Source: Chitinophaga pinensis
GTDB taxonomy: Bacteria; Bacteroidota; Bacteroidia; NS11-12g; UBA955
Direction of reading: 5' to 3'
Length of the DNA: 52,448 bases
Assembly (NCBI GenBank): GCA_945890895.1
Contig: CAMDDG010000013.1
Span: 1 to 52,448, forward strand
Positions within the stretch are counted from its first letter, which is position 1. The number at the start of each line of letters is the position of its first letter. A program made the position numbers and the translations under genes. Positions 32,295 to 44,951 of the stretch are shown piece by piece. The notes below the pieces were generated by a model that saw only the letters and a program-made list of their open reading frames with translations, ran no database searches and was not told the DNA's origin.

Positions 32295-35200
32295 TTATTC
32301 GTCGTCACCTGCCATTTTAGCAGCCATCAAACGATCGTATTCTTCACGAGAACCAGTTACTGTGTTTTCGAATCTGCGGATACCTGTACCTGCAGGAATC
32401 AAATGTCCAACAATAACGTTTTCCTTCAATCCTTTTAACTCATCCACTTTACCAGAAATCGCCGCTTCATTCAATACTTTGGTAGTTTCCTGGAACGACG
32501 CCGCTGACATGAAACTTTGTGTACCTAAAGAAGCTTTAGTAATACCTTGCAATATCGGAGTAGCCGTTGCTGGAACCGCATCGCGGAATTCAACTAACTT
32601 CTTATCCTGACGACGCAAAGCACTATTTTCCTGACGTAAATCCTTCAAAGAAACAATCTGACCAGCATGCATTACATCGCTTTCTCCGGCATCTGTAACG
32701 AATTTCTTGTCGTAAATCCAATCGTTTTCTTTTTGAAGAACCCATTTATCTACGGCTTCACCTTCAAGGAAACGAGTATCGCCTGGATCAACAACTTCCA
32801 TCTTCTGCATCATCTGACGTACGATAACCTCAATGTGTTTGTCGTTAATTTTTACCCCTTGTAGGTTATAGACCTCTTGAATACCGTTCAACACATAGCG
32901 TTGTACAGCTGCAGGACCTTCTACACGTAAGATATCTTGAGGTGTAATAGCACCATCCGATAAAGGTTGACCAGCGCGAACATAGTCACCATCGTGAACT
33001 AAGATGTGTTTAGACAATGAAACCTGATAATGTTTCACTTCACCATCTTTAGAAGTCACGATAATTTCCTGGTTACCACGCTTAGAAACACCGTATGTTA
33101 CCACACCATCAATCTCAGCTACAACTGCTGGATTTGAAGGGTTACGAGCCTCGAACAACTCAGTTACACGAGGAAGACCCCCAGTGATATCTCGAGTACG
33201 CGTAGCTGAACGTGGAATTTTAGCTAAGATATCCCCTGCCTTAACGTCTTGGCCATTTTTAGCAACCAAAATCGATTTCATCGGCATATTGAATATTTTA
33301 ACGTTTCCTTCGCCATCGTCTACACGGAATACGGGAACTTTAGTTTTATCTTTAGATTCAGTGATTACTAACTCAGATAAACCAGTTTGATCATCCCCTT
33401 CTTCACGCATATTGATACCTTCAATAATGTTCTCGTATTCTACAGTACCATCAATATCAGAAATAATCAAGGTATTGAACGGATCCCATGTACATAATAC
33501 TTCGCCTTTCTTCACTTTTTGTCCTTCTTTAACCATTAGAGAAGCACCATAAGGAATATTATAGCTGGTAATTACCGTTTTCGATTTAGGATCTAAGATT
33601 CGAATTTCACCTGATCTACCTAATACGATATCTGTTGGTACTACTTCGCCGGTATTGTTGTCAGTTACTTGCTTAGTAACGGTACGCATACCATCAAAGT
33701 TAATAACACCTTCGTATTTAGTTTCTAACGTATTTTCAGCAGCGATGTTTAACGCGGCACCCCCTGTATGGAATGTACGAAGTGTTAACTGTGTACCGGG
33801 TTCACCGATAGACTGTGCAGCAATTACACCAACAGCTTCTCCCGCTTGAACCATTCTACCTGTAGAAAGGTTACGTCCATAACAACTTGCACAAACTCCA
33901 CCAAGAGTTTCGCAGGTTAAAACTGAACGAATTTCTACTTCTTCGATACCGGCATCTTCGATTGCTTGAGCTACTTCTTCGGTAATTTCTTGACCTGCTG
34001 TGCAAATCAATTCGCCTGTTGAAGGATTATGAACTTCATCCAAAGCGGTTCTACCTAAGATACGATCGAACAACGATTCTGTGATTTCATCATTTGTGAT
34101 AATTGCACTCATGCTTATACCACGTAATGTGCCACAGTCATGCTCAATAATAACAACATCTTGAGCAACGTCATGCAAACGACGAGTTAAGTAACCCGCA
34201 TCCGCCGTTTTCAACGCTGTATCCGCCAAACCTTTACGAGCACCGTGAGTTGATACGAAGTATTCCAATACATTCAAACCTTCTTTAAAGTTAGAAATAA
34301 TTGGGTTCTCAATGGTATCTCCAGATCCGCTGGCATTACTCTTTTGAGGTTTAGCCATCAGACCACGCATACCACCTAACTGACGTATCTGCTCCTTTGA
34401 TCCACGAGCTCCAGAATCCAACATCATATAGATTGGATTGAATCCTTGATCATCATTTTGAAGATCGGTGATCAACACACGAGCCAATTGATTGTTTACA
34501 CGCGTCCACAAGTCAATTACCTGATTGTAACGCTCGTTATTGGTGATGAATCCCATATCTGCATTGGATTGGATTTCACGAACTTCTTCCATCGCTTTTG
34601 TTACCAATTCATCTTTTTGATCTGGAATTTTCACATAGCTCAAGTTAAAGCTCAATCCTCCACGGAATGCATAGTGGAATCCTAAGTTTTTAATATCATC
34701 CAAGAAATCAGCAGCAGCAGCAACACCTGATACGCGAATTACCTCAGAAATAATATCTCTTAAGTTTTTCTTCTTTAACAATTCATTGATGTAACCCACT
34801 TCTTCAGGTACTACTTGGTTGAACAATACGCGTCCAACAGTAGTATCAATTAGTTTGTACTTCAATTCACCGTTTTCTTTTACTTTTACACGACATTTAA
34901 TGGGTGCATGTAATTCGGCTCTCTTCTCGTTATATGCAATAATAACCTCTTCTGATCCATAGAAAGTAAGACCTTCACCAACCACAGGACGTTCTTTTGT
35001 ACCCTTACGTTCTTTGGTTATGTAATACAATCCCAAGATCATATCCTGTGAAGGTACCGTAATTGGTGACCCATTCGCAGGATTCAGAATGTTATGACTC
35101 GCTAACATCAATAACTGAGCTTCAGCAATAGCCGCATTCCCTAATGGAACGTGAACCGCCATCTGGTCACCGTCAAAGTCCGCGTTAAAACCAGCACATA

Positions 35201-36596
35201 CTAATGGATGCAACTGGATCGCTTTTCCTTCAACTAACTTCGGCTGGAACGACTGAATACCCAATCTGTGAAGCGTAGGAGCACGGTTAAGTAACACAGG
35301 ATGACCTTTCAAAATATTCTCAAGAATATCCCAAATAACAGGATCCTTCTTTTCAACTATTTTCTTAGCCGTTTTAACTGTTTTTACGATACCTCTTTCA
35401 ATTAACTTACGGATAATGAATGGCTTGAACAATTCCGCTGCCATGTTTTTGGGCAATCCACATTCGTTCAATTTCAAGGTAGGACCTACTACAATTACCG
35501 AACGACCAGAATAGTCAACACGTTTACCCAACAAGTTTTGACGGAAACGACCTTGTTTACCTTTTAGCATATCGCTCAAAGATTTCAACGGACGGTTTCC
35601 TTCGCTCTTAACCGCAGATGCACGACGCGTATTATCCAATAAAGAATCTACTGCCTCTTGCAACATACGTTTTTCATTACGCAAAATCACATCTGGAGCT
35701 TTGATTTCAACCAAACGCTTCAAACGGTTATTACGTATGATAACACGGCGATAAAGATCATTCAAATCCGATGTTGCGAATCGACCGCCTTCCAATGGAA
35801 CTAACGGACGTAATTCTGGTGGAATTACTGGCAACATGCGCATAATCATCCACTCAGGACGGTTTTCGCCTGTTTTTTGTGCACTTCTGAAACTTTCAAT
35901 TACTTTTAGTCTCTTTAATGCTTCCTGTTTTCTTTGCTGAGATGTTTCAGTAGAAGCTTGAATTCTTAAGTCATAACTTAATTTATCCAAGTCAACACGC
36001 TTCAACAAATCTTCCAAAGCATCCGCACCCATCTTAGCGATGAATTTGTTTGGATCGTTGTCTTCCAACATTTGGTTCTCTTTTGGAAGTGAATCCAAAA
36101 TATCCAAATATTCTTCCTCGGTCAACAAATCCAAATTATTTACATTACTAGCAATACCTGATTGGATAACCACGTAGCGCTCGTAATAGATAACCATATC
36201 CAATTTCTTGGTTGGTATACCCAATAAATAACCAATTTTGTTAGGCAAAGAACGGAAGTACCAGATGTGAGCTACAGGCACAACTAAGTTGATATGGCCC
36301 ATACGCTCACGTCGCACTTTCTTTTCAGTTACTTCAACACCACAACGGTCACAAACAATACCCTTATAACGGATACGCTTATATTTACCACAATGGCATT
36401 CATAATCCTTAATGGGTCCGAAAATTCTTTCACAGAACAATCCACCCATTTCAGGCTTGTAACTACGGTAGTTAATGGTCTCAGGTTTGGTTACTTCACC
36501 AAAACTACGACGCAATATGGTTTCTGGGGAAGCCAGCGAAATTCTGATTTTGCTGAAATTACTTCCGATTTTTTGATTTTTTTTCTGAATTTGCAT
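32295..36596 (-). CDS. rpoC: DNA-directed RNA polymerase subunit beta'
   Basis: The 1433-residue protein has the N-terminal zinc site (Cys67, Cys69, Cys82, Cys85 in ECHCGKY and VCDRCG), [18 protein letters not shown], and the catalytic NADFDGD loop at residues 471-477 that holds the active-site magnesium. It also has the second zinc site [15 protein letters not shown] and [16 protein letters not shown] of the trigger-loop region. Length and order are normal for Bacteroidota. It lies 19 bases after rpoB. Confidence 0.98.
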   Translation of the reverse strand: MQIQKKNQKIGSNFSKIRISLASPETILRRSFGEVTKPETINYRSYKPEMGGLFCERIFGPIKDYECHCGKYKRIRYKGIVCDRCGVEVTEKKVRRERMGHINLVVPVAHIWYFRSLPNKIGYLLGIPTKKLDMVIYYERYVVIQSGIASNVNNLDLLTEEEYLDILDSLPKENQMLEDNDPNKFIAKMGADALEDLLKRVDLDKLSYDLRIQASTETSQQRKQEALKRLKVIESFRSAQKTGENRPEWMIMRMLPVIPPELRPLVPLEGGRFATSDLNDLYRRVIIRNNRLKRLVEIKAPDVILRNEKRMLQEAVDSLLDNTRRASAVKSEGNRPLKSLSDMLKGKQGRFRQNLLGKRVDYSGRSVIVVGPTLKLNECGLPKNMAAELFKPFIIRKLIERGIVKTVKTAKKIVEKKDPVIWDILENILKGHPVLLNRAPTLHRLGIQSFQPKLVEGKAIQLHPLVCAGFNADFDGDQMAVHVPLGNAAIAEAQLLMLASHNILNPANGSPITVPSQDMILGLYYITKERKGTKERPVVGEGLTFYGSEEVIIAYNEKRAELHAPIKCRVKVKENGELKYKLIDTTVGRVLFNQVVPEEVGYINELLKKKNLRDIISEVIRVSGVAAAADFLDDIKNLGFHYAFRGGLSFNLSYVKIPDQKDELVTKAMEEVREIQSNADMGFITNNERYNQVIDLWTRVNNQLARVLITDLQNDDQGFNPIYMMLDSGARGSKEQIRQLGGMRGLMAKPQKSNASGSGDTIENPIISNFKEGLNVLEYFVSTHGARKGLADTALKTADAGYLTRRLHDVAQDVVIIEHDCGTLRGISMSAIITNDEITESLFDRILGRTALDEVHNPSTGELICTAGQEITEEVAQAIEDAGIEEVEIRSVLTCETLGGVCASCYGRNLSTGRMVQAGEAVGVIAAQSIGEPGTQLTLRTFHTGGAALNIAAENTLETKYEGVINFDGMRTVTKQVTDNNTGEVVPTDIVLGRSGEIRILDPKSKTVITSYNIPYGASLMVKEGQKVKKGEVLCTWDPFNTLIISDIDGTVEYENIIEGINMREEGDDQTGLSELVITESKDKTKVPVFRVDDGEGNVKIFNMPMKSILVAKNGQDVKAGDILAKIPRSATRTRDITGGLPRVTELFEARNPSNPAVVAEIDGVVTYGVSKRGNQEIIVTSKDGEVKHYQVSLSKHILVHDGDYVRAGQPLSDGAITPQDILRVEGPAAVQRYVLNGIQEVYNLQGVKINDKHIEVIVRQMMQKMEVVDPGDTRFLEGEAVDKWVLQKENDWIYDKKFVTDAGESDVMHAGQIVSLKDLRQENSALRRQDKKLVEFRDAVPATATPILQGITKASLGTQSFMSAASFQETTKVLNEAAISGKVDELKGLKENVIVGHLIPAGTGIRRFENTVTGSREEYDRLMAAKMAGDDE

Positions 36597-36615
36597 TTCT
36601 TCTTTTTATGCAGGG

Positions 36616-39600
36616 TTAATCCAAAAAGGTTACTTCCAATCCCAATCCACGTAATTCGTGAATCAAAACGTTAAATGATTCCGGTGTTCCAACTTGTGTA
36701 ATGTTATCACCTTTAACAATAGCTTCATAAGCTTTTGCTCTACCAGCAATATCATCCGACTTAATGGTCAAAATCTCACGAAGGATGTTCGATGCACCGA
36801 ATGCTTCAAGTGCCCAAACCTCCATCTCACCAAAACGCTGACCACCAAATTGTGCCTTACCACCTAATGGCTGTTGAGTAATCAACGAGTAAGGACCAAT
36901 TGAACGAGCGTGCATCTTATCGTCAACCATGTGACCCAATTTCAGCATGTAACTCACTCCTACGGTGGTTGGTTGATCGAATTTTTGTCCAGTTAAACCA
37001 TCATTCAAATAAACCAAGCCATTATCTGGAATTCCCGCTTTACGAGTGTATTCTTGAATTTCATCCAAAGATGCACCATCGAAAATTGGAGTTGCGAATT
37101 TCACACCCAATTCTTTACCAGCCCATCCCAATACGGTTTCATAAATCTGACCCAAGTTCATACGAGAAGGTACACCCAGTGGATTCAACACAATATCCAT
37201 TGGAGTTCCATCGTCAAGGAAAGGCATATCTTCTGCACGAACAATACGTGCTACAATACCTTTATTACCGTGACGTCCCGCCATCTTATCACCTACTTTT
37301 AACTTACGTTTGTTAGCCACGTATACTTTAGCCAATTGAAGAATACCGGTTGGTAATTCATCACCCACGCTAATTGAGTATTGTTCACGCTTGAAGTTGG
37401 TTACTTTTTCGTTGTATACTGCGATGTAGTTAGATAACAAACGCACGATAAGGGCATTTTTATCTTCATCCGCTAACCAATTTTGGTAGTTAACGTTAGT
37501 GTATTCAATCGACAACAAATTCTTTTGAGTGAATTTGCTACCTTTTGGAATCAACTCTTCACCATACATATTGAATACGCCTTGGCTCGTTTTACCATTC
37601 ACAATTGCGAATAATTTCTTAACCAATTCATCTTTCAATTCGCCCAACTCTTTTCTGTGATCATCTTCAATACGTTGTAAACGTGATTTATCCGATGAAC
37701 GCGTGTTCTTATCTTTTTTCGCTTTACTGAAGAGTTTTTTGGAAATAACAACACCTTGTGCACCTGGAGATGCCTTCAATGAAGCGTCCTTCACGTCACC
37801 AGCCTTGTCGCCAAAGATAGCACGTAATAGTTTTTCTTCTGGCGATGGTTCAGTTTCACCCTTAGGTGTAATTTTTCCAATTAAGATATCACCTTCTTTA
37901 ACCTCTGCTCCGATGCGAATTAATCCATTCTCATCCAAGTTTTTAGTCATTTCCTCACTTACGTTAGGAATATCATTGGTCAATTCCTCTTCACCACGTT
38001 TGGTATCGCGAACTTCCAATTCATATTCGGTAATGTAAATGGTGGTGTACATATCTTCTTTAACAACGCGTTCGCTAATTACGATCGCATCCTCAAAGTT
38101 GTAACCTTGCCAAGGCATGTAAGCTACACGTAAATTTCTACCCAAAGCCAATTCACCGCCTTGAGTAGCATAACCTTCAGACAATACCTGACCCTTAACA
38201 ACGCGATCGCCTTTCATTACGATAGGGCGTAAATTGATACACGAGTTTTGGTTTGTTCTACGGAATTTAATTAAAGGATATGTTTTTGTATCTCCAGTGA
38301 AACTAACTAAATCATCATTATCGTCGTGATCGTATTTCACGGTAATTTCACGTGCATCCACATAAACTACAGTTCCATTACCTTCAGCGTTCACCATAGA
38401 ACGAGAATCACGAGCAACTTTTTCTTCCAATCCAGTACCCACAATCGGTGCTTCAGGCACCAACAATGGAACTGCCTGACGTTGCATGTTCGATCCCATC
38501 AACGCACGGTTCGCGTCATCATGTTCCAAGAAAGGAATCAATGAAGCAGCAATGGATACAATCTGATTCGGTGCAACGTCCATGTAATCCAACTGCTGTG
38601 GATCCACCAACGGGAAGTCACCTTCCTTACGGCTTTTTACCACCTCAGATTTGAAATTACCATTATCGTCTAATGCAGCGTTCGACTGAGCGATGGTCAT
38701 TCCATCTTCTTCTTCTGCACTTAAATAAATAATTTCACCGTTGATTTTACCATCTACAACTTTACGATATGGAGTTTCTAAGAAGCCCATTCCGTTGATC
38801 TTTGCGTGTACGCAAAGTGATGAAATCAAACCGATGTTTGGTCCTTCAGGAGTTTCAATCGTACACAATCTACCGTAGTGAGTATAGTGTACGTCACGAA
38901 CTTCAAAACCTGCACGTTCACGACTCAAACCACCTGGACCTAACGCACTCAAACGACGTTTGTGTGTGATCTCCGCCAATGGGTTAATTTGATCTAAAAA
39001 CTGAGAAAGCTGATTGGTTCCAAAGAAGGAATTAATTACAGAAGATAATGTACGTGCATTCACCAAATCTTGAGGCGTAAACACTTCATTATCACGAATA
39101 TTCATCTTCTCACGGATGGTACGTGCCATACGAGCCAAACCTACTCCAAACTGAGAATACAATTGTTCTCCAACAGTTCTAACACGACGGTTTGACAAAT
39201 GGTCAATATCATCCAAAATTTCTGACCCATTAAATAAATGTATCAAATACTTAATAATTGAAATGATATCCTCCTTGGTAAGAACGCGAACGTCCATAGA
39301 AGAATCCAACTTCAATTTCTTGTTAATTCTATAACGACCAACTTCGCCTAAATCATAACGCTTGTCAGAGAAGAACAAACGCTCAATGATTCCACGAGCG
39401 GTCTCTTCATCTGGGGGATCTGCATTCCTCAACTGACGATAGATAACTTCCAACGCTTCTTTACCGTTGTTTGAAGTATCTTTTTGCAATGTGTTGTAAA
39501 TAACAGCATAATCAATATCGCCTTCACCTTGAGTACTCAAGATAATCGATTTAACCCCTGCATCAACAATTACATCAATATGGTCGTCGGTAATTTCTGT

Positions 39601-40419
39601 ATCACGCTCCAAAATTACTTCGTTACGTTCAATGGAAACTACTTCACCGGTATCTTCATCCACAAAGTCCTCTATCCAAGTACGTAAAACACGTGCAGCC
39701 AATCTACGACCTACAACACGTTTCAAACCTGCTTTGGATACTTTAACTTCTTCACTTAATCCAAAGATATCTAAAATATCTTTGTCACTCTCAAACCCAA
39801 TTGCACGCAATAAAGTAGTTACTGGGAACTTCTTTTTACGATCAATATAGGCGTACATAACTGCATTAACGTCTGTTGCAAATTCAATCCAAGATCCTTT
39901 GAATGGAATTACACGAGCCGAAAATAATTTTGTACCGTTGGAGTGAATACTTTGACCAAAAAATACACCGGGAGAACGGTGCAATTGGCTCACAATAACA
40001 CGCTCAGCACCATTAATTACAAAGGTACCGTTAGGTGTCATGTATGGTAATGTTCCCAAGTAAACATCCTGCACGATGGTTTCAAAATCTTCGTGTTCAG
40101 GATCGTTACAACTTAAACGCAATTTTGCTTTTAATGGAACAGCATACGTCAACCCACGTTCGATACACTCTTGAATGGTATAACGAGGGGGATCAACGAA
40201 ATAGTCTAAAAATTCTAAATTGAAAATATTCCGAGTATCTGTGATAGGGAAATTCTCGCGAAACACTTTGAACAGACCTTCGCCTTCGCGATTATCTGAG
40301 GGGGTATCCAATTGGAAAAACTCTTGGAACGACTTTAACTGTACGTCCAAGAAATCAGGGTACTCAATGGCGTGTTTTACTTTACCAAATGAGATCCGTT
40401 TGTTCAATGTTGTACTCAA
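36616..40419 (-). CDS. rpoB: DNA-directed RNA polymerase subunit beta
   Basis: The 1267-residue protein has [18 protein letters not shown] at the N-terminus, the rifampicin-pocket segment [20 protein letters not shown] followed by [19 protein letters not shown], and the C-terminal [21 protein letters not shown]. There is no in-frame ATG upstream of the conserved region. The frame is open back to a TAA at 40453 and only TTG (40419 or 40407) or ATT codons are available, so a TTG start ([10 protein letters not shown]) is the best reading. A strong stem-loop lies in the 100 bases between rplL and this start. Confidence 0.97.
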   Translation of the reverse strand: MSTTLNKRISFGKVKHAIEYPDFLDVQLKSFQEFFQLDTPSDNREGEGLFKVFRENFPITDTRNIFNLEFLDYFVDPPRYTIQECIERGLTYAVPLKAKLRLSCNDPEHEDFETIVQDVYLGTLPYMTPNGTFVINGAERVIVSQLHRSPGVFFGQSIHSNGTKLFSARVIPFKGSWIEFATDVNAVMYAYIDRKKKFPVTTLLRAIGFESDKDILDIFGLSEEVKVSKAGLKRVVGRRLAARVLRTWIEDFVDEDTGEVVSIERNEVILERDTEITDDHIDVIVDAGVKSIILSTQGEGDIDYAVIYNTLQKDTSNNGKEALEVIYRQLRNADPPDEETARGIIERLFFSDKRYDLGEVGRYRINKKLKLDSSMDVRVLTKEDIISIIKYLIHLFNGSEILDDIDHLSNRRVRTVGEQLYSQFGVGLARMARTIREKMNIRDNEVFTPQDLVNARTLSSVINSFFGTNQLSQFLDQINPLAEITHKRRLSALGPGGLSRERAGFEVRDVHYTHYGRLCTIETPEGPNIGLISSLCVHAKINGMGFLETPYRKVVDGKINGEIIYLSAEEEDGMTIAQSNAALDDNGNFKSEVVKSRKEGDFPLVDPQQLDYMDVAPNQIVSIAASLIPFLEHDDANRALMGSNMQRQAVPLLVPEAPIVGTGLEEKVARDSRSMVNAEGNGTVVYVDAREITVKYDHDDNDDLVSFTGDTKTYPLIKFRRTNQNSCINLRPIVMKGDRVVKGQVLSEGYATQGGELALGRNLRVAYMPWQGYNFEDAIVISERVVKEDMYTTIYITEYELEVRDTKRGEEELTNDIPNVSEEMTKNLDENGLIRIGAEVKEGDILIGKITPKGETEPSPEEKLLRAIFGDKAGDVKDASLKASPGAQGVVISKKLFSKAKKDKNTRSSDKSRLQRIEDDHRKELGELKDELVKKLFAIVNGKTSQGVFNMYGEELIPKGSKFTQKNLLSIEYTNVNYQNWLADEDKNALIVRLLSNYIAVYNEKVTNFKREQYSISVGDELPTGILQLAKVYVANKRKLKVGDKMAGRHGNKGIVARIVRAEDMPFLDDGTPMDIVLNPLGVPSRMNLGQIYETVLGWAGKELGVKFATPIFDGASLDEIQEYTRKAGIPDNGLVYLNDGLTGQKFDQPTTVGVSYMLKLGHMVDDKMHARSIGPYSLITQQPLGGKAQFGGQRFGEMEVWALEAFGASNILREILTIKSDDIAGRAKAYEAIVKGDNITQVGTPESFNVLIHELRGLGLEVTFLD

Positions 40420-40464
40420 TGTTTTGTTTTTTTTAAGTGTTACAATGGAGGGTTAATGCTAAAT

Positions 40465-40505
40465 AACGCCCAAAAGCCCCACGGTTCACCGGGGGCTTTG
40501 GCGTT
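40465..40505 (-). promoter_or_regulatory. Stem-loop between rplL and rpoB (candidate attenuator or RNase site)
   Basis: On the minus strand AACGCC..AAAGCCCC pairs with GGGGCTTTTGGGCGTT around an inner CGG-TGAA-CCG hairpin. A short A/T run follows. Its position matches the rplL-rpoB attenuator/processing region known from other bacteria, which adjusts the ratio of ribosomal protein L7/L12 to polymerase. Confidence 0.7.
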
Positions 40506-40519
40506 GTTAGTTGGGGTTA

Positions 40520-40897
40520 TTACTTGATTTCAACTTCGGCACCCGCTTCCTTCAATTGAGCTGCAATATCGTCTGCTTCTGCTTTAGAAACTTTCTCTTT
40601 TACAGCTTTAGGGGCACCATCCACTAATTCCTTAGCTTCTTTCAATCCAAGACCAGTAAGATCTTTAACGATCTTAACTACTTGAAGTTTACCAGCTCCT
40701 GCGTTAGTCAAAATAACGTCGAACTCAGTTTGCTCTGCAGCAGCAGCAGCTCCACCACCCGCAGCAGGGGCAGCTACAGCTACAGCAGCAGCTGCAGGTT
40801 CAATACCATGCTCATCTTTCAAAATTTGAGCTAGTTCGTTTACTTCTTTTACAGTGAGATTTACCAACTGATTCGCGAATTCTTTTAAATCTACCAT
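40520..40897 (-). CDS. rplL: 50S ribosomal protein L7/L12
   Basis: The 125-residue protein has the helical dimerisation domain ([19 protein letters not shown]), an Ala/Gly-rich hinge ([18 protein letters not shown], about 36-54) and the conserved C-terminal domain [20 protein letters not shown] with [16 protein letters not shown]. It forms the ribosomal stalk that recruits translation factors. It is 47 bases after rplJ. Confidence 0.98.
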   Translation of the reverse strand: MVDLKEFANQLVNLTVKEVNELAQILKDEHGIEPAAAAVAVAAPAAGGGAAAAAEQTEFDVILTNAGAGKLQVVKIVKDLTGLGLKEAKELVDGAPKAVKEKVSKAEADDIAAQLKEAGAEVEIK

Positions 40898-40944
40898 TGT
40901 TTGTGCTTATTAAGTGTGTTAAACTGTTTTTTTATTTTTTAAAA

Positions 40945-41463
40945 TTATCTTTCCGATAAAGTTTTAACTAAACCGGCAATTTTTTGTCCTCCATTGCTTT
41001 GCAATGCAGAAATAACGTTCTTAGCAGGTGATTGCAACAAGCTGATAATATCTCCGATAAGATCTTCCTTGCTCTTCAAGTTCACCAATGCATCCAACTG
41101 ATCGTCTCCAATGAATACGGAACTATCAATCCAAGCACCTTTCAACAAAGGCTTGTCTGATTTTTCACGGAATTGCTTAATTGTTTTAGCAGGCGCTTTA
41201 ACATTTTCAGCAACCATTACACATGTAGTACCTTTTAATACGCTGGAAAGATCACCAAAATCTTTATCCGATTGCTCCATAGCAATCTTAACTAAGGTGT
41301 TCTTAACCATTCTCATGGTAATTCCGTTTTCAAATAATAAACGACGAAATTCGTTTGTATTCTTTGCAGATAAACCATCGGTGTCTGCCAAATACACGAA
41401 AGCGTTATTGTTGAAGGTTTCAACCAATTCCGCTACAATGTTTGCTTTTTCAATTTTGTTCAT
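40945..41463 (-). CDS. rplJ: 50S ribosomal protein L10
   Basis: The 172-residue protein matches L10: NKIEKANIVAELVETFNN, then LFENGITMRMVKNTLVKIAM, KPLLKGAWIDSSVF and a C-terminal helix that binds L7/L12 (SPAKNVISALQSNGG). It is the base of the ribosomal stalk. It starts 8 bases after rplA. Confidence 0.97.
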   Translation of the reverse strand: MNKIEKANIVAELVETFNNNAFVYLADTDGLSAKNTNEFRRLLFENGITMRMVKNTLVKIAMEQSDKDFGDLSSVLKGTTCVMVAENVKAPAKTIKQFREKSDKPLLKGAWIDSSVFIGDDQLDALVNLKSKEDLIGDIISLLQSPAKNVISALQSNGGQKIAGLVKTLSER

Positions 41464-41471
41464 CGCTATTA

Positions 41472-42167
41472 TTAAATTCCAGGGATTGATTTAACATCGA
41501 TAGATACACTAGGACTCATAGTGCTACTAACAAAAATACTCTTGAAATAGGTTCCTTTTGCCGCAGAAGGTTTCAAACGATGCAACACTTGAATCAATTC
41601 CAATGCATTCTCACTTAATTTTTGAGAATCAAAAGAAACTTTACCAACTGAAGCATGAATGATTCCAGTCTTGTCTACTTTGAAGTCAATTTTACCTGCT
41701 TTTACCTCAGTAACCGCTTTACCTACTTCTAAAGTAACCGTACCGCTTTTGGGGTTTGGCATCAAGTTACGAGGACCCAATACTTTACCCAAACGACCTA
41801 ACTTAGCCATTACCGCTGGCATAGCTACGATAATGTCGATGTCGGTCCATCCACCAGCAATCTTCTCAATATAATCATCCAAACCAACGTGGTCTGCACC
41901 AGCATCTTTCGCTTCTTGTTCTTTATCAGGAGTAACCAAAGCCAAAACACGTACGGTTTTACCCAATCCATGAGGCAATGAAGCTACACCACGAACCATT
42001 TGATTTGCCTGACGTGGGTCTACACCCAAACGTACATCAACATCAAAAGAAGAATCGAATTTAGTGTTGCTGATTTTTTTAATGATCTCGGCTGCTTCAA
42101 CCAAAGAATAAGACTTTGTGTTGTCGTAAAGAGCCATAGCCTCTTTTCTTTTCTTAGTCAATTTCAT
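41472..42167 (-). CDS. rplA: 50S ribosomal protein L1
   Basis: The 231-residue protein has the L1 two-domain layout with [56 protein letters not shown] and [18 protein letters not shown]. It binds 23S rRNA at the L1 stalk and, in other bacteria, represses its own operon. It lies 17 bases after rplK. Confidence 0.98.
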   Translation of the reverse strand: MKLTKKRKEAMALYDNTKSYSLVEAAEIIKKISNTKFDSSFDVDVRLGVDPRQANQMVRGVASLPHGLGKTVRVLALVTPDKEQEAKDAGADHVGLDDYIEKIAGGWTDIDIIVAMPAVMAKLGRLGKVLGPRNLMPNPKSGTVTLEVGKAVTEVKAGKIDFKVDKTGIIHASVGKVSFDSQKLSENALELIQVLHRLKPSAAKGTYFKSIFVSSTMSPSVSIDVKSIPGI

Positions 42168-42184
42168 AATACTATTGCTTAAAA

Positions 42185-42622
42185 TTAAAAGGGCGACTCG
42201 CCGCTCACTGTGATACCCATACTTCTAGCAGTACCGGCAACCATTTTCATAGCTGACTCTACTGTGAAGCAATTTAAATCTGGCATTTTGTCGGTTGCGA
42301 TCTGACGTACTTGTTCCCAAGTAACTGAAGCCACCTTTTTACGGTTAGGCTCTGCAGATCCCGATTTAATTTTTGCCACTTCTGCCAATTGCACCGCTAC
42401 TGGTGGTGTTTTGATGATAAAGTCGAACGACTTATCAGAATACACCGTTAGTACTACGGGCAACACCTTACCCATTGAATCTTGGGTACGTGCGTTGAAC
42501 TGCTTGCAAAAATCCATGATATTGACCCCTTTAGAACCTAAAGCTGGACCAATTGGAGGAGCGGGGTTGGCTTGACCGCCCTTCACCTGGAGTTTTACAA
42601 ATCCTGAGATTTCTTTTGCCAT
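42185..42622 (-). CDS. rplK: 50S ribosomal protein L11
   Basis: The 145-residue protein has [20 protein letters not shown] and [16 protein letters not shown] in the N-terminal domain, and the rRNA-binding C-terminal domain ending [16 protein letters not shown]. It binds the GTPase-associated region of 23S rRNA. It lies 16 bases after nusG. Confidence 0.98.
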   Translation of the reverse strand: MAKEISGFVKLQVKGGQANPAPPIGPALGSKGVNIMDFCKQFNARTQDSMGKVLPVVLTVYSDKSFDFIIKTPPVAVQLAEVAKIKSGSAEPNRKKVASVTWEQVRQIATDKMPDLNCFTVESAMKMVAGTARSMGITVSGESPF

Positions 42623-42638
42623 TTTCTGTTACTACTTT

Positions 42639-43190
42639 TTACAATTTTTGTACTTGATTATAATTTAGCTCAAGTGGTGTTCTTCTACCAAAAATCTTCA
42701 CCATTACCTTGAGCTTGCGCTTGTCTTCTTGAACTTCCTCAATCACACCGTCGAAATCATTGAATGGACCATCGATCACCTTCACTTGCTCTCCTACCAT
42801 GTAATGATCTTCCGAAGTTACTTCCGCATTACTTAGTTCATCTGCTGTTCCCAAAATACGATTCAGTTCACTTTGTCTCAAAGGAACTGGAGTATCTTTT
42901 GAACCTAAAAATCCTACTACACCGGATACGCTTTTGATTAAAGGCATTACCTCAGGATCTGAAAAATCAGCCTGGATCAAAATATAACCGGGAAATGCAT
43001 TGCGTTCTTTCACCACCTTTTTACCATCTTTCACTTGGTAAACTTTCTCTGTGGGAATTAATATCTGAGGCACATAGGGTAGTTTGTTGTCGCGCTCAAG
43101 CTCAACTTCAATATTATGCTTCACCTTCTTTTCTTGTCCGGTGATTGCACGTACAACATACCATTTATGTTTTTCTTCGATAATTGACAT
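42639..43190 (-). CDS. nusG: Transcription elongation/antitermination factor NusG
   Basis: The 183-residue protein has the NGN domain (HKWYVVRAITGQEKKVKHNI, NAFPGYILIQADF, FLGSKDTPVPL) and the C-terminal KOW domain (VKVIDGPFNDFDGVIEEV). It tethers elongating RNA polymerase and couples to the ribosome or Rho. The ATG at 43190 is used; a TTG one codon earlier is unnecessary. It follows secE by 6 bases. Confidence 0.97.
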   Translation of the reverse strand: MSIIEEKHKWYVVRAITGQEKKVKHNIEVELERDNKLPYVPQILIPTEKVYQVKDGKKVVKERNAFPGYILIQADFSDPEVMPLIKSVSGVVGFLGSKDTPVPLRQSELNRILGTADELSNAEVTSEDHYMVGEQVKVIDGPFNDFDGVIEEVQEDKRKLKVMVKIFGRRTPLELNYNQVQKL

Positions 43191-43196
43191 CAATTC

Positions 43197-43391
43197 TTAT
43201 TTAAACAGCTTATAAAACTGAGTGGTAGAGAAACCTAAAGCGGTATCCAATCCCCATATAACCAATGAGAACAATAAAGATGCAACAAGTACAATCCATG
43301 TACTTTCTCTTAATTCACTCCATGTAGGCCAAGAAACTTTGTTCAAAAGTTCATCTTTGATTTCACGGAGATAATTGGATATACTAGACAT
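43197..43391 (-). CDS. secE: Preprotein translocase subunit SecE
   Basis: The 64-residue protein has a cytoplasmic helix (NYLREIKDELLNKVSWPTW, with the family's KVxWPT motif) and one membrane helix (about 31-51). It is the small essential subunit of the SecYEG channel. The ATG at 43391 is used because an upstream in-frame GTG (43409) lies inside the tRNA-Trp gene. Confidence 0.96.
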   Translation of the reverse strand: MSSISNYLREIKDELLNKVSWPTWSELRESTWIVLVASLLFSLVIWGLDTALGFSTTQFYKLFK

Positions 43392-43406
43392 ATGTTTCGT
43401 TATTAG

Positions 43407-43477
43407 CACGGGTACAAGGATTCGAACCCTGATCGAAGGTTTTGGAGACCTCTATTCTACCATTGAACTATACCCGT
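43407..43477 (-). tRNA. tRNA-Trp (CCA anticodon)
   Basis: The minus-strand cloverleaf starts ACGGGTA with matching TACCCGT at the 3' side, D-arm GTTCAATGGTAGAAT, anticodon loop CTCCAAA (anticodon CCA) and T-arm GGGTTCGAATCC. The 3' CCA is not encoded. It lies between tuf and secE. Confidence 0.95.
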
Positions 43478-43480
43478 ATA

Positions 43481-43506
43481 AAAAGGAGTGCGTGAGCACT
43501 CCTTTT
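43481..43506 (-). terminator. Terminator after tuf
   Basis: A perfect 11-bp stem AAAAGGAGTGC/GCACTCCTTTT has a 4-base loop and a T run on the minus strand. It lies 29 bases after the tuf stop and just before tRNA-Trp, so it probably gives partial termination between tuf and the tRNA-secE-nusG genes. Confidence 0.8.
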
Positions 43507-43535
43507 CTTTACTTTATAATATTGCTTTTCAGCGA

Positions 43536-44720
43536 TTAATCAAGAATTTCAGTTACCTGACCCGCACCTACTGTTCTACCACCTTCACGAATCGCAAAAC
43601 GCAATCCTTTTTCCATAGCGATAGGTTGAATCAAATCAACGTGAATAGTTACGTTATCACCAGGCATAACCATTTCAACTCCTTCACCTAGAGAAATTTC
43701 TCCAGTTACGTCAGTTGTACGGAAATAGAACTGTGGACGGTATTTGTTAAAGAATGGAGTATGACGTCCACCTTCTTCTTTGCTCAATACGTAAACCTCA
43801 GCTTTGAATTTTTGGTGAGGCTTAACTGATTTAGGAGCGCAAATAACCATACCACGACGGATATCGTTTTTGTCAACACCACGCAACAACAAACCTGCGT
43901 TGTCACCAGCTTCACCACGATCCAACAACTTACGGAACATTTCTACTCCTGTACAAGTTGAAGTTAAAAATCCACCAAACCCAATGATTTCTACAGCATC
44001 ACCAACGTTAATTACACCACGCTCGATACGACCAGTTGCTACTGTTCCACGACCTGTGATAGAGAAAACGTCTTCGATTGGCATCAAGAAAGGCTGATCA
44101 ACCAAACGTGGAGGTACTGGTACCCAATTGTCAACCGCTTCCATCAATTCCAATATAGTTGAAACCCACTTAGGATCGTTGTTCAAACCACCCAATGCAG
44201 ATCCACGGATGATAGGAGTGTTTTCAGAGTCGAACTCATAGAAATCCAACAATTCGCGAATTTCCATCTCAACTAAGTCAAGAAGTTCTGGATCGTCTAC
44301 CATATCCACTTTATTCATGAATACAACTAGACGAGGAACACCTACCTGACGAGCCAACAAGATGTGCTCACGAGTTTGTGGCATCGGACCATCTGTAGAA
44401 GCTACTACTAATATAGCACCGTCCATCTGAGCAGCACCAGTTACCATGTTCTTCACGTAATCCGCGTGACCTGGACAGTCAACGTGCGCATAGTGACGAT
44501 TTTGTGTTTGGTACTCTACGTGTGCAGTGTTAATTGTAATACCACGCTCTTTTTCTTCAGGAGCTGAGTCGATTGAATCAAATGAACGAGCTTCTGAGAA
44601 TCCCGCATTGGCCAAAACAGATGTAATAGCCGCAGTCAAGGTAGTTTTTCCGTGGTCAACGTGACCAATAGTACCAATGTTTAAGTGCGGCTTGGAACGG
44701 TCAAAGGTTTCTTTTGCCAT
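43536..44720 (-). CDS. tuf: Elongation factor Tu
   Basis: The 394-residue GTPase has the P-loop GHVDHGKTT (residues 19-27), the effector region [30 protein letters not shown] and the beta-barrel domains II and III ending [14 protein letters not shown]. It carries aminoacyl-tRNA to the ribosome. The gene is flanked by tRNA genes on both sides, the usual tRNA-tuf-tRNA arrangement. Confidence 0.98.
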   Translation of the reverse strand: MAKETFDRSKPHLNIGTIGHVDHGKTTLTAAITSVLANAGFSEARSFDSIDSAPEEKERGITINTAHVEYQTQNRHYAHVDCPGHADYVKNMVTGAAQMDGAILVVASTDGPMPQTREHILLARQVGVPRLVVFMNKVDMVDDPELLDLVEMEIRELLDFYEFDSENTPIIRGSALGGLNNDPKWVSTILELMEAVDNWVPVPPRLVDQPFLMPIEDVFSITGRGTVATGRIERGVINVGDAVEIIGFGGFLTSTCTGVEMFRKLLDRGEAGDNAGLLLRGVDKNDIRRGMVICAPKSVKPHQKFKAEVYVLSKEEGGRHTPFFNKYRPQFYFRTTDVTGEISLGEGVEMVMPGDNVTIHVDLIQPIAMEKGLRFAIREGGRTVGAGQVTEILD

Positions 44721-44757
44721 AGTGTTTGTTGTTAGTTTGTTTGTTAAAAAATGTTTG

Positions 44758-44829
44758 AGCCAATGAGGGGAATTGAACCCCTGACCTTTTCCTTACCAAG
44801 GAAACGCTCTACCCCTGAGCTACATCGGC
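44758..44829 (-). tRNA. tRNA-Thr (GGT anticodon)
   Basis: The minus-strand cloverleaf has acceptor GCCGATG/CATTGGC, anticodon stem TTTCC/GGAAA and loop TTGGTAA (anticodon GGT), and T-arm GGGGTTCAATTCCCC. CCA is not encoded. Confidence 0.95.
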
Positions 44830-44855
44830 TTACCATCAACTTAGGTTGACAATCG

Positions 44856-44928
44856 AGCGGGAGACGAGGCTCGAACCCGCGACCTACAGCTTGGAAGGCT
44901 GTCGCTCTACCAACTGAGCTACTCCCGC
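44856..44928 (-). tRNA. tRNA-Gly (TCC anticodon)
   Basis: The minus-strand cloverleaf has acceptor GCGGGAG/CTCCCGC, anticodon stem ACAGC/GCTGT with loop CTTCCAA (anticodon TCC), and T-arm GCGGGTTCGAGCCTCGT. CCA is not encoded. Confidence 0.95.
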
Positions 44929-44951
44929 GTTTTGTACCTTGAAAAAATTAG

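Noticed and set aside
43392..43409. GTG start for SecE
   Set aside because: It would start inside the tRNA-Trp gene; the ATG at 43391 gives the normal length.
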